This document shows, piece by piece, positions 11,996-23,893 of a stretch of 64,000 nt of DNA (the first letter of the stretch is position 1; every line of letters starts with the position of its first letter). This DNA comes from Cerrena zonata. Its lineage: Eukaryota > Basidiomycota > Agaricomycetes > Polyporales > Cerrenaceae. Where the stretch lies: the NCBI GenBank assembly GCA_038087015.1, contig JASBNA010000002.1, positions 248,001 through 312,000 on the forward strand. The letters run 5' to 3'. Below the pieces are notes generated by a model that ran no database searches, was not told the DNA's origin, and saw only the letters and a program-made list of their open reading frames with translations. The translations under genes were made by a program, and so were the position numbers.

Positions 11996-12933
11996 GGTTA
12001 TTTATTTAATTGCTGGCGAAGCTGTTGATGACGACGCTGGTGGCGTATGTGACGATGGGCACTGTCGCTGAGGCCCCTTTTATAGTTCCCACTGGAATGT
12101 GTATTATTATCTCGCACTCTCTTTGTCTTTACCGAGATAGCACTCGTTGCTCACGCCGGTCGACGTCATGGGTGTGTGAAGCAAGTTCCTTCACTGAGTT
12201 GTGCTTATAGTTTTAAGCAGCTTATGTCATCCTCACGCCGCAAGATCTTATCAGTGTGTCCTCAGGCGTCTATCTCAGCACTATATATGGCTGCCAGCGT
12301 CCCGCGAAGGATTTCTTTCTTCAAACTCAACCCTCATCACAGCTTCGTGTCTTATCGTACCGAAGCAACTCTTTCCATCTCTATTTGTGGTTAGGGTATC
12401 GAGCTTGAAGAGGGAAGACCATTGAAGTGAACTCAATTAAGCCGGAGCGCTTCCCAACGCCTGTCCTTCAGACTGGTATGGGAAGTGCTTGACTATGCGG
12501 TTCGAACATATCTTCATTTTCGTATGTACATCTTGTATGTAGCTGTCAACTGTATTATCCTGTCTTTTTGTAGTTATGTAGCCCGATAGATGTGATATTT
12601 TGCAACGGCTGCTATGCACCCGTGTTTGTGAAACACTGCAGTCTGTTTGATGAATTCCGTCACCATGTCAATGTCTAACAAGGTTCGGACCACTGCTAAC
12701 GTACATAAACGTACACGTGTTGCATTGCAGGGTTTTTGGCATGTTATGAACAACTTTATGAATTAAATTAGGGAACAAACGTGTAGACTGTCAAGCCACC
12801 ACGCCTTACAAACACGTCCATGATGATCATACATAGCGACCGACCGCTCGACGCCTCCATCAGACTGATGGTCCTCCCATTAACCATTAGGAGCTTATGA
12901 ACCATCCCACACCCTGCCAATGCAGCGCCACGT
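11996..12933. other. Intergenic region with left edge of a tandem duplication
   Basis: No gene is supported here; short open frames overlap without domains. From about 12295 to 12390 the sequence resembles 16455-16545 (shared runs include actcaaccctcatc and taccgaagca), marking the left border of the duplicated DUF7702-LAS1 segment. The remainder is probably promoter for the hydrolase and 3' flank of the next gene. Confidence 0.5.
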
Positions 12934-13927
12934 TTAGGGAAGCATTGTTTGCCTATCTTCTTCATCCTCCCAACGCTCCATCTTCGTTGATTTGTAATCT
13001 TCGTCTAATGGAACGGTGATTCCAACGAAGGTGTAGATGAGGACAACGAACAACTCGGAAAGCACATCCATCATGAGGTAGATATACCAACTACCTGTTG
13101 AGCTGTTGAAATTGGCGAGGCCGCCTTTGTCATTCGGGTCGAGAGGTGCGTATGAAGCGAGGACAGAGTAGATCACACGGACACCAAGGAATGGAAGGGT
13201 AGCAGAGATACCAAGGAGAAGCTGTAGAACATGATGGTCAGTAACTTAAATTTTCCTGGTATTTCAGACAACTCACTTTGCGTCTGTTTTTCATAATTTC
13301 ATGTCTGCGTATCCAAAAGATTCCATGCATGATGACAACGAGGACGTAGAGAACGAGGAATAGGATTGCGCCGATATGTCTCAACTTCGATGCTGAATCC
13401 AGTTTACTCTGGTCACCGTCTGCATTTGCAAGCTGGGTTCCTCCGGTTATGGATAACGCCAGTGCAATACCGGATATTAGACCAAATGCATGAAGCAAAC
13501 GAGTGATCTGGCCTTCGAACGCGCGTTGTGCACTGACCAAAAAAGATAAAACCATGACGGGGAATATATACTGTTTGCGGTAAACTCACACAGTACGAAG
13601 GAGGCCTAAAGTTGCAAGCAACAACGGTGAGAGACCAGCCGACTCCAGGATACCGAATACGATTTTGAGAGTTGTATTGTTCGAGTCTCCTAACTCTGAT
13701 GCGAGATGGACTGATCCGCCCACAATACGGACTGTAAAGGGTTGAGATGAATACGCATATAGACACGATTTCTAGTACTACTCACTAATGGAAAGAATTA
13801 GCAAGTATATCCACCCCGCATTGCGTCCCAGACCATGTCTGAAAATAAGGATACCGCTTGTAACGAGTATAGGCGTATAGACTATTAGCTCAAGGACGGC
13901 AATATCTCCTCGTTCGTCAAGCCCCAT
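12934..13927 (-). CDS. DUF7702 seven-helix membrane protein, copy A
   Basis: Starts MGLDERGDIAVLELIVYTP at 13927 and stops at 12934-12936 after EDRQTMLP. The coding exons give a chain of hydrophobic helices: IYLLILSI, SGILIFRHGLG, LLLATLGLL, LISGIALALSITG, ILFLVLYVLVVIMHGIFWI, then LLLGISATLPFLGVRVIYSVLASYAP and YLMMDVLSELFVVLIYTFVGI. This order, with IMKNRRK in a loop, matches fungal seven-transmembrane DUF7702 proteins, whose function is unknown. About four short introns separate the exons. The gene diverges from LAS1, with roughly 500 bp between the starts. A paralogue with the same organisation lies at 16749-17774. Confidence 0.85.
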
Positions 13928-14426
13928 CGTTAGGAATCAATGTATATATATAAAGAGCAAGGGAAAGAGAAAGAGAAAGAAAAAAGGGGGGGAAGTAAAG
14001 TTGCTAGAGAATCAGACGTCGACATCTGCCTCATATTATAGTATCTCTATCGGAGGCGGAAACACCGCTCAAATTACCTTCGATAGGTCGATTTCTAGCT
14101 TGGAGGCGATGTGATATGATAGATCTGACTAGACTCCACGTTAAAGTGTCCAGTTGGTCATTGACAACGGACTACTGCGCTGCAAGTCACAGCAATAACT
14201 ATCTAAGTTCACATTGATGCCACTTGAGGATTATTAGCATCTTTGCCGAGCTCTTGCCGACGACCGTACATGCCCCATATGGACATGAGTGCGAGAAACG
14301 GTTCTAAAAATAACCTATGGTCGGACCCGGAAAGGAATGTGCAGTGTTTCGCCGATCAATATTTTTCCTTCCTGTCTCTTCATCACAAACCCGCATACAG
14401 CTGCCAGTGGGCCAGTCAGTTTCATC

Positions 14427-16224
14427 ATGCGTTTACCTCGTCGGGTTCCCTGGGCTTCTATAGCAGAATTGGAGCAAGTTTGCTCCTGGATATACACGGA
14501 CGAGTCGGATATGAAAGCAAAACGTCTTGCAGTAGACAGAGTGCGTCCGATGACCTCATCGTTCTTCATCAATTAGCACTTTCGTTTATATTCATCTTAC
14601 TTTATTTGAACAAATAGCTCGCAGCATGGCGAACTATCACATCGCTTCCTCATGCCGTTGAGTCCACTCATGCAATTTTATCCGCAATTTTGCAGGACTC
14701 CGGTGCACAAGGATCATCTTCGTTCTTGTCTCTCAGACAAAGCTATGCAACAGCCATCATACGTTTAGTAAATGGCTTGGTGGATCCTTTGCAATTGGGC
14801 GCGTACGCTAGGTCGATCGCTAGCATTGCTGCACAGCTCGGTCTTCCTCCATGGCTTGTTGAGCTTCGGCATGCGGCCACACATGAGGATTTACCTAGTA
14901 TCGAAATTCTCCAACAAGCTGCGCGCGATGTAAGCATGCTTCCTTTGTTGCTCTCTTCTTATTAAATGAAGGCATTGACACTGCGGTAGGCTATGACGTG
15001 GTTACTCAACAACTATTGGCTTCCGACACTCAACCCCTCCGTTCAGAACAATGCACCCACACAGGAACTACGTCCCATCGGACCTCTCTTCAAACGGTAT
15101 AAAACTTTGTTGAAGGCCGTCACCAGAGACGCATCTTTACGTACACAGTACCAACCCGAAATCACCAAAGTAATACGAGAAATTGAAAGATGGATAGCGG
15201 AAGCTAAAGTAGCTGCAAACCTTTCTCAGGCTGGTGTCGACTGGGACGTTGGAGAAGATTCAGACCCTGATCAAGAGGAAAGATGGGCACTGGATCGGTT
15301 GTGTGATGAACTGCTCACCAAAGGTGCCTTAGTCCCCCAGTCCAAAAAGTAGGTTGTTGTCACATCATCACACGAAACCAACTAACTGGATCATGATTTG
15401 ATTCTAAACAGGAAGCGCCTGCTGTCGACCTCCACGCTTGACCGTACACCGGTCAGTTTGCCGCTCTGGAAACCTCTTCTTGAGCACGTCCATTCGTTGC
15501 ACCCGACCTTTCCATCTGCCCTAATTTCCAAAATCATTGCCTCGTTGCTAACGTCGACTGAGACGGAAGGGTCCAAAATATCGGCGGAAAACGATGCTTT
15601 CATTACTCTCGAAGACGCCCGTAAAAGGGATCTCTCGTACGATTTATGCATCGCCAGTTGGGCGTACTGGCTAGTGGACACTCATACTGCAGATGAAGAG
15701 AATGATGATGAAGGGTTTAGGAAGGAAGATATTCTTATTAGCCTCATTTCTGGCTTGGGTCCGAATAGACGTGAAGGTGTTGAGCCCGAAAATGCAAAAG
15801 CGTATGCATCAAAACACGGTTTCCATCTTCTATACGATTGACTGATACTTCATCATAGTGCTCTCCTTCTCCTGCAAGTTCTCTCAGAGGATCATTCCGA
15901 GTTACAAGAAGTCATCTCACTTTTAACATCGAGGTCCGCGGGTCAAAAGGTGAGCGTCGCTGTTCTCTCTAAACTCAACGGATCTCAACAAATGATTTCT
16001 AGATATGGACGGACGCCGATCTCCTCGCGATGACAGAAAGATTAGAGAACCTGCTAGGGTTAGGCTCGTCCCCTGAAACCCAAGATGACGAAATGGACCT
16101 GGTCGCCAATGAAGTCGAAGATGATATATCCGCATCACAAAATGACGGTGTCCAGCTGCCTGTTGGTTGGAAACTATCAACACCCACACAGTGGAAAGCA
16201 ACTCCCATCGGAGTCTTCCTTTAA
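14427..16224 (+). CDS. LAS1: LAS1-like pre-rRNA processing endonuclease
   Basis: Las1 is the HEPN endonuclease that, with Grc3, cuts the ITS2 spacer during 60S ribosome biogenesis in the nucleus. The N-terminal domain begins MRLPRRVPWASIAELEQV and continues AAWRTITSLPHAVEST. The HEPN catalytic motif R-x4-H is visible in ELRHAATHEDLPS, encoded near 14865-14895. The domain ends AMTWLLNNYWLP; the middle is acidic (DWDVGEDSDPDQEE) and the C-terminus has LPVGWKLSTPTQWKATPIG. Six exons keep the frame: 14427 to about 14535, 14618-14939, 14990-15348, 15412-15801, 15859-15949 and 16003-16224. The Arg and His required for cleavage are both present, so this copy looks functional. A decayed second copy lies at 18207-18858. 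Confidence 0.9.
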
Positions 16225-16748
16225 GTTGAGTGACAACGTATCCCCACGTGTATTGTCTTGTTTTCACCAACTGTCGAGCCTGCTACACGAGATCACCGAA
16301 TAAATATGATTCAGTACATGGTATAAAAAAAAAGGACCGAAGTTCTGCGATCAAAGCATGACGACAAGAAGATATGATTGTTGTCTAAGCTTTTTTTTTG
16401 TCCAGGACGTCTAAATTCTGGTGCTAGCCTTGCCTGGATGCGGTTGTCACTTGCAGTATCCCGCCAACAAATCCTTCATACTCAACCCTCATCCTAGTTC
16501 TGCCTTGTTTTATGATACCGAAGCACTCCTCTCTGGTATCGGACTGGACTGATGTATACAGTATTAAAGGGGTGCTGATACTATATTACATTATATAGAC
16601 CGCAATATATAGGAATAAATGACTTTAGATAAAAGACCGTTCGGCATAACCTTGACCGCGCATTATAAACACGTAAACATGTAAGTGGTGACCATACGCA
16701 GCAAAAAAAAAACTCGACCAATTTACATTCTGTCTATGAATACCATGA
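16225..16748. other. Duplication junction between units A and B
   Basis: No gene is seen. LAS1 ends at 16224 and unit B begins near 16455, where the sequence becomes similar to 12295-12390. A poly-A run at about 16326-16333 and a poly-T run near 16391 lie between. The breakpoint of the tandem duplication should lie at about 16250-16455. Confidence 0.45.
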
Positions 16749-17774
16749 TTATGGTCGCATATATTGCCTGTCTTCTTCGCCCTCCCAACGTTCCATTTTT
16801 GTTGATGCATAATCCTCGTCCAATGGAACGGTCATTCCAAAGAACGTGTAGATAAGGACTACGATTAACTCAGCAAGCACACCCATGATCAAGTAGATAT
16901 ACCAAGTGCCTGACGAGATGTTGAAAATAGCAAGCCCGCTTTCAGCATCGGGATCATGAGGTGCATATGAAGAAAGCACTGAGTAGACCACACGAACGGC
17001 GAGGAAAGGAAGCGCGATGGAGATACCAAGGAGGAGCTATGGAGCACATTACTAGTGAGTATATGTTCATCCCAAATTCCTAAATGGATTACCTTACGCC
17101 TGTTCTTCATGATTTCTTGTCTCCGTAGCCAGTAAATCCCATGCGTAATGACGATAAGAACGTAGAGAGCGAGGAATATGGTGTCTCCAGTATGTTTCAA
17201 CGTGATTCCTGCATCCAGCTTGCTCTGGTCACCATCCGCACCTGTAATTTTGGTTTCTCCGATTATTAGTAAGACAAGGGAAATAGTGGATATGAGGTCG
17301 AATAACTGAAGCAAATGAGTCATTTTACTCCCAAATGCGTGTTGCGCACTATAAGAAGATTAGGATCATGAAGGCACAAAAGAATTTTTGACCAAGCGTA
17401 CATCGTGTGGAGGAAGCCAACAGTTGCAAGCAGTAACTGTGAGACTCCTGCAGCTTCTAGATTATCGAATACGATCTTGAGGGTCTCATTGTGTGGGTTT
17501 CCCAATTCTGACGCGAGACGTATGGATCCACCTGCTATACGAACTGTGATGAAAAGGGATAAGCAAACGTGTCTGTGTATCGCTTAAATTTCATACCAAT
17601 AGAAAGAATAAGGAGGTATATCCATCCTGCATTCCGCCTGAAACCGTGTCGGAAGATGAGGAAGCCACTGGTGACAAAGATAGGCGTATAGATTATAAGC
17701 TCAACGATAGCGATATATCCCCGCTCGTCAAGTCCCTTAGATATAAGCCAATCTATACTAGACGATGGGGACAT
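16749..17774 (-). CDS. DUF7702 seven-helix membrane protein, copy B
   Basis: Paralogue of the gene at 12934-13927, with the same exon order and matching helices (IVELIIYTPIFVTSGFLIF, IFLALYVLIVITHGIYWL, LIMGVLAELIVVLIYTFFG). It ends MERWEGEEDRQYMRP. The Met that starts copy A is replaced by Lys in the aligned segment (KGLDERGYIAI), so translation should begin 14 codons earlier at MSPSSSIDWLISK (17774). This gives a short new N-terminal extension. All exons are open and no disabling change is seen. The gene faces the remains of a second LAS1 copy, as copy A faces intact LAS1. Function unknown. Confidence 0.83.
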
Positions 17775-18206
17775 GTTTCCACTCAGAAGAAATGTTGTTG
17801 GGGGAGTCGCTGCAGTGAGCGTCGACGATTCGCCTCGTATTATACTATGTCGACAATACGCCCAAATGCAATCTTCCGCCGATCTGATAGGAGCACTTTC
17901 GCTTGGCCATTGGCAACAAGCAGTTATAACTTAGCACTAGAAGACAACAGCCATTCATGAAGTGGCAAGTTCACATCAATGCCACTGGCATTTCCGAGTC
18001 AAGTTCAGGACCATTGTCACTCTTGCCGTGTTCTTGCCGACTACTATACTTGCCGCATATGGGAGCGCACGAACCGCTTCTAAAAATAACTCATCGTCGG
18101 GCTCGGAAAGGGATGTGCAATGTTTTGATCAATATTTTCCAAGTGCTTTGCCTTTGCTACCTCAGCGTCGTGCGCTCGCGGTCAACTAGGATCCGTATAC
18201 CAGTAC

Positions 18207-18858
18207 ATGCCTCCTCTGGCCTCCGGAACAAGTCTTGTCCTCGAAATATACAGACGAGTTTGATTCGAAGGCAAAACACCTTGCACGTTGCGTTTTAAGG
18301 TCTTGGTGACGTATCATAGAGTCAACCAACCAGACACGATTCAATCTTGGACGAGAACCGTGTGAAGTCAGCATCCATGATTGACCGTACGCCGATTAGT
18401 CTGCAGCTCTTCTGGGAAACCATGTTCACTGGCAGCATCTGAGTCCGATCTCTGGCAGACATCCGCTCTTCTCAAAATCATTGCTACGTTGCTGGCCTCG
18501 GCTAAGGCGGAACTTCAAGGGTCCAGGAAATCGGCGGATAGCAATGTCTACAATATTCTAAGATGAGGATCATTCCGAGTTGCAGACAGTAATTTCACTT
18601 TTACGGTAACATCGCGATCCGCGAGATAGAAGGTGAGTGCCGCTGTTCTCCACCGTTTGCAAATATTCGCCTGAGGGTGAGTTCTGACCTTCTCGCGAAG
18701 AGGGATCGATTAGAGAATCTGCTAGACTCAGGCCCATCTCCGTTGGAAACTCATCCGGGTTCGGATTCCAACGACGTCGCGGATGATCTACATGTGCATG
18801 ACAAACCGACGGTATCCAGCTACCTGCAACTGGCAAGATATACAGTGAAAATCTGCTC
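18207..18858 (+). pseudogene. Deleted LAS1 pseudogene (unit B)
   Basis: Collinear fragments of LAS1 follow the DUF7702 copy B promoter. The segment 18050-18150 matches the LAS1 upstream region 14265-14365 (both contain ttctaaaaataac and a following cggaaagg). A degraded first exon begins at the ATG at 18207. Exons 2-3 are missing. Exon 4 sequence resumes at about 18380 (gaccgtac, then aaaatcattgc and aatcggcgga), followed by another deletion that joins directly to the exon 5 segment gaggatcattccgag at about 18565. Exon 6 remnants near 18700-18850 still encode RLENLL. Stops and frame changes run throughout, and the HEPN motif region is gone. It cannot make Las1. Confidence 0.8.
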
Positions 18859-19089
18859 CCGTCAGAGTCATCATCTCACTTGGACGACATTATATTACTA
18901 CGTCAACGGACTCATTCTCACAGACTTGTATTTGGACTGCTACAACGGATCTATTAATACATGCGGTTCGGTATCGCGTATCTCATATAAGTTAGGAAAA
19001 GGAATGGACTAAGGGTATACCACGGAGGTGAGAATCGATAGGAACAGGAATAAATAACGAAGTTGTACAACCGAAGTACGATACTAGGA

Positions 19090-21366
19090 TCAGATATTCG
19101 ATGTCTGAGCTCTCTTGTGCCCTGGACGTCTCTGAGGCTCTAACCTCGCAGGTGGTGGGCTTCTCGCCCTATCTTGTGCTTGTACTTCGCCATATCCAGG
19201 AGGCGACTCGTACACGTTGGTCCCATCGTTCAACATTATAGGACCTCCATCGTGATGGAGCAAGAGGAGGGATTGATTAAGTTCGAAGGACGACAGATCA
19301 CCAGGAATAGGGGGTCGAGTTGCGACTGTACGGAGGGGAAGGTACGGCGGCGAGCACGGGCGATCCTGCTGATTCTGAGAAGGATCTGGCATGTATGGAG
19401 TGTAGTGACAAAGGAGATTGAGGTCGACCTATGGAAATAACTGACGCCCTTGGTGATCCTGCACGAGCGAATGAAAGGGTGGAGCCGTTTGCGTTGAGGG
19501 TTTCATAGATACTATCACATTCTAAGGGTCGATCGTCGAGATCGTGTAGAGCCTGCGTCTGGGGGGAAGGGAGTGATTCCATACTGACTACCCCTACCAC
19601 CAAAGATGCTACGCACTCATGTCAGCAGATATTGACACCAAAATATAAGGGAATACGTACCGATTCTGGACCCTGCCAGCCCCCGATTGTTGAGCTTGAC
19701 CGCGCTCAGTATCGGTCAACATTGGTGCTGTGGATGAACCCGAAGCCCTGTCGCTTGGGGTCGCGTGGAGGAGTAGGAGAGACCTCTTTGCCTTTCCATC
19801 GTGTAATACACAGAGGTACGAGCAATCCCAAGAGTAAACCAAATCCTAGGCCACCTATTGCAGTCCCAACTGCAACAGCAGGGTTTATGGACTTGGTATG
19901 ACTAATTTGAAATATACATTAATAGATGAAGATATCTCGGTGAGAGGTTAATCTTACCCTGAGCTAGAACCCAAAGCGGACAAGCAGTCGGTAGAACCAT
20001 AAAGACCACTGTGTAATGGTCCATTAACCCATCCCAAACCCTTGGAGTCGACCATCGATACGAAGAATTGCGTGCCATATCCCTTTAAATCGGGCATTAG
20101 GAGGGATGTTTCATGTTTCATACACATGCGTGTTACTCACCAATGATAATGTCCAGTTATACGTCTCGCGGTCATTAGTGTTACGTTGAAAGGCGGACGT
20201 GATGATGGTGCGATCTGGAAGAATAGACAGGTTAGGCTGTGTATCATAGAGTAAGGTCTGGGTCGAATACTTACAGTAAGAGTATAGGGTGGGGTACCAG
20301 AAGTTGGGGTAAAGGAGATATCGGAGCACTGATGTTTCGAAGAAGTCGTCAACATAAAGCTTAGATTGAGAAGTATCAGCATCACATACCTGGTTGATCC
20401 ATCCAAACGGCGACAAGGGTCCATCAGCGACTGTAGAAGCTACAACATCCAGGGACTTCGCCGGTATGGTGATATTGGGGCAATGAGAAGATCCTACAGA
20501 CGTTGCGTTGGGAGACGGATAGACGGTGTAGGTGCTTTGACAACCACCCGATACGCCGTTAGTGTCGTACTAGGGTTCAGATGGGATGATGAACAGATGC
20601 CATATCGAAAGAAGTTGATCCTACCATGCATATTTGATATTGCGTAAGAGGTTCGAAGGGTATGGGCAAATCCTTGAAAAAAGAATAAGAGAAGGTACAC
20701 AGTATTCGGGAGGCAGTACGTACCAGTTCAAAGACGGGATTCCCAGGGGCAGGAACTACAACTGGGACAGTTGCTGTACTGGATGAATGTCATATTAGAA
20801 TGTTCAAGTCAATTAGTGAATGCTTTGCTCACGAGAGGTATATCGCCAGCGAGAAAGGAGCGATAGGAGTGCGCCTGCAAAAATGAGAGTGTTAGTGTAC
20901 TACAGAAGCCTGAATCCCGGTAGGAATGACGAACCCAGTCGCATTCCCTCTCCCCCACTTTATGTTGATGGATTCGCATTGGGCTAGAAAGAGTGAGATG
21001 AGCCTCAGGTCCCAACATGGCGGAATATAGAAAGCCCCACCAGTGATCGGAGTGGGTAGACGTGCACCACCAGGAGTCCAATCGAAGAAGAATCCCTGCA
21101 CAAATGTGGACGCATGAGTATACAACTGTCGATCTCGGTCGATCTGAGGCTATAGGCTAGTTCGCGGGTAGGCCAAAATAATTGGCGCATAGCGACAGGC
21201 TTCAAATAACGTACACAATGACGCTTACCTGTTCCAGGGGAGCTACTACTTCACCAGACACTTCCGTGAAGAAGGAGAGGAGCCATATCGCCACCAAAAT
21301 ACCCGATTGCATGTAAATAAACCGTAAAGGGGCCTTATCTGATCCTGAAACTCCGTTGAAAGTCAT
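19090..21366 (-). CDS. Single-pass membrane protein of a basidiomycete family, unknown function
   Basis: The first exon (start at 21366) contains an N-terminal hydrophobic stretch MQSGILVAIWLLSFFTEVSG that reads as a signal peptide; an internal Met at the start of this stretch is an alternative initiator. The ectodomain has CESINIKWGRGNATG, PNPVAPYSFL, PGNPVFEL and later SPFGWINQ, CSDISFTPTSGTPPYTL, the pattern of a family I know only as uncharacterised basidiomycete membrane proteins. A transmembrane helix AVGTAIGGLGFGLLLGLLV followed by basic ITRWKGK precedes a long Ser/Pro-rich cytoplasmic tail ending RAQTSNI at 19090. About eight introns are present and some joins are approximate. A cell-surface or signalling role is possible but unproven. 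Confidence 0.65.
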
Positions 21367-21904
21367 CCTGAAGTCCGGTCAGGTGAGTCAAAGAGCGAGG
21401 GAAGCGTCAGTAGACGTAGTGGGAAGAAAAAACACGTTGCGTGTTATAGTTCTTCTTGGGGGAGCAGCTTTTCAGATAGTCTAACCTCAGTTTGAAGAGG
21501 AGAGAGAGAGGACGACCATCTAGTACAGCCCCGGTTGAGGCAGACATCGTAGCATAGGAGGAATGCAGGGTCCAGTCTTCTTTCCTCGGATGCGTTACAG
21601 CAAGACGCTTACAGGTCATGTTGTCCGCCACAGTCCGTCTTAGCGACGCTATCGTGTGAATTGAAACTTATATAGTACATCGAGTATGTTCACCGGCGAA
21701 AACGAAGAAGCCGAGGTACAAATCGAACAGGCACCAACGTCGCAAGGCGACAATCCCAAAACCATACTTGCATTTCACCTGGTCATGATATCGAATTCAA
21801 TTATAGCTGGTACAATCGACGGTGATAACGTACATCAAGGGCATTCTCACGCATAGGACTCTCGAGGCTGGCCTAGATTCCTGTCCCTCCTTCCCCGCCA
21901 GTGT

Positions 21905-23169
21905 CTATTTCGATGCTTGCCTCTTTGAGCCGAAGTATTCTCCGGCACACCGGATGACTGTGCCTCGGACTTGTTCACTTCGGGATGAGCTTGGTCCAGC
22001 CTGAGGACGTGCACGCCTTTCTCGTGGGTCGGGTGCCACGGCTAAGGGTAGCTGTGCGAGGGTGGCAAGCGCAGCCTCCTTCTCTTTCCTTTTCTCCGAT
22101 AGCTCTGGGGGAGGACCGGGGTCGTAATTAGGGTTCCAAGGTTCCCAGAGAAGTCCAGTCTCATTTGACATGCATGGCGAATGGAGATATCCGTCTAGGC
22201 AGTCGAATGTGTAGTACTTTCGTTCAGGTGGTGGCACTACGGCAGGTAGACGTTGGAGGAGGCGGGTATAGATCATGTACCCGGAGTGGCAATCGTTTGC
22301 AGCATCTTTGCGATAATCAGATCATGGTCCAGTGATGTGCCACAAGTATTCAAGATTCGCTCACATTCAAGCTGGGCCTCGCTGAGTACGTTAGTCCAAT
22401 TACTACGTTGTACCCGACCCTTATTCAGGGCAAGGTTGAAGTATGTCTCGCATAGTCGTGAAAGTCCTATGCTACTCTTGTAGCTTCCCTTCCAATTTGC
22501 GTTATCCACTGTTCTTGCGAATAGTGAAAGATCCACCACATTGCGACAATTAACGCGCCAATCTGCCCACAGATGCTTGCAATCGTCTGAAGCATGTTAG
22601 AGAAACGCGCAGCACTTTTACGCGTATGTACGTCACCTTGAATTGCCACCCCAGTTTTCACGATATGAGGATTCTCTAAAATAGTTCTGAGTGTTTGAGG
22701 AAATTCTATGATTTCGTACTTTAGGGTAAGCAGGACAACACAAGATACTATAAATGTCACCTTGCATGGCGCTAACCTGGATTAGAATCATGACATTTGC
22801 ATCTGCTAACTGGACTAAGGCCACTGGATTTCGGGAACCGCCCTTGACGAATGTCGGCTGCCATTCAAGGTCGAAACCAAGAATATTACCACTTAGCATA
22901 GAGAGGTAAAAGTCTGTGGTGGGGATGTCCCTTGCATAGCGAATTGAAGCATTTGGGGAAAAAATTCTCCACGAGTAGATCGGGTACTGTATTTTCGGAG
23001 GCCTTTGCTGTAGGGGTCTCTGTGGAGCAGCCTGAGATGAATTGGTGGGCTGGTTTCTTGGCCCAGTCGACTGTTCAGGCCGTCGCGCACCGCCACGGGA
23101 GGTTTGATGACCACCCCGTTGTGATGTGCTGGCATTACCGGTCCCTCGCCTTTGATAAGGACGAGACAT
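21905..23169 (-). CDS. 3'-5' exonuclease, DEDD-Y (Werner/RNase D-like) family
   Basis: Starts MSRPYQRRGTGNAS with a basic, Gln/Pro-rich disordered leader of about 65 residues. The exonuclease fold follows: Exo I FDLEW (Asp and Glu ligands), Exo II in VKTGVAIQDDCKHLWADW across an intron, and Exo III QLEYAANDCHSGY, where the YxxxD motif is restored by the splice at about 22298. All four metal-binding acidic positions and the catalytic Tyr are present. Such enzymes trim DNA or RNA 3' ends. The architecture resembles stand-alone Werner-type exonucleases rather than a RecQ fusion, as no helicase follows. The C-terminus (FDCLDGYLHSP to GSKRQASK) is charged and unstructured. Confidence 0.85.
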
Positions 23170-23893
23170 GACACTAGAACGAATACGAGTTGGATGTTTA
23201 GGGGCGGTACAAGGGGATCTTCAATATTGACACAAGGGACTGCAAAAAGGTATTGATAGATGCGTGATATCCTGAGTGTTAGTACTCTTCAAAGACTTGC
23301 GAAGATTGAAGAGGTGTAGTAGATGCTAGCGCTAGTTTGGTAGTTACAAGCAGACTACAAGCCGTGAGCTTGAAGCCAAGAAGCACGATGCAAGAGCCTC
23401 CTCCATCCGAGTCGGCGGGCATGCACTCGGCAAAGGCCGACCGCCCAAAATGGCAAGCGCGACAATGTCTGGTGGAGTTTGAGATCGACCATCATGCACA
23501 AAGTGGAAGTACTACATGCCATGCAATGAATATATATAAAAAGCCTCTATGGTAAATTCGATTTGAAGATAGGTGAGATGTAGTTACTTATCGAACCAAA
23601 AGAAACGACTACAAATTACGCGTGGTCGGAGATCGTCGCCAGCGGCCAAATGGCAATTATCAGGGCGGGCGATATATCTTCTAATTAGATTTCCTCGAAA
23701 CACGCCTGCGGTGTGCATCAGTGTGCATCTCGATTTGAAGAGTTGGAGATCACTGTGGAACTAAGAAAGATTCCAATTTGGATGCTGTGATCGTGATCAT
23801 AGCCTCAAAAAAGCGCCCAAGGAAAGATTTGCCTCCGATGTGTTTAGGTAGTGAAACAACAGCTTGTACACAACAGCTGTAGTACGTCCTGCA
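23170..23893. promoter_or_regulatory. Divergent intergenic region between exonuclease and cullin-like gene
   Basis: About 720 bp with no supported gene. It separates two divergent starts (23169 minus, 23894 plus). A TATA-like run at about 23528-23541 (atatatataaaaag) lies roughly 350 bp before the plus-strand gene. No other element can be assigned by eye. Confidence 0.35.

Noticed and set aside
12768..12965. 65-codon minus-strand frame overlapping the end of DUF7702 copy A
   Set aside because: It overlaps the real last exon in another frame and shows no similarity to copy B.
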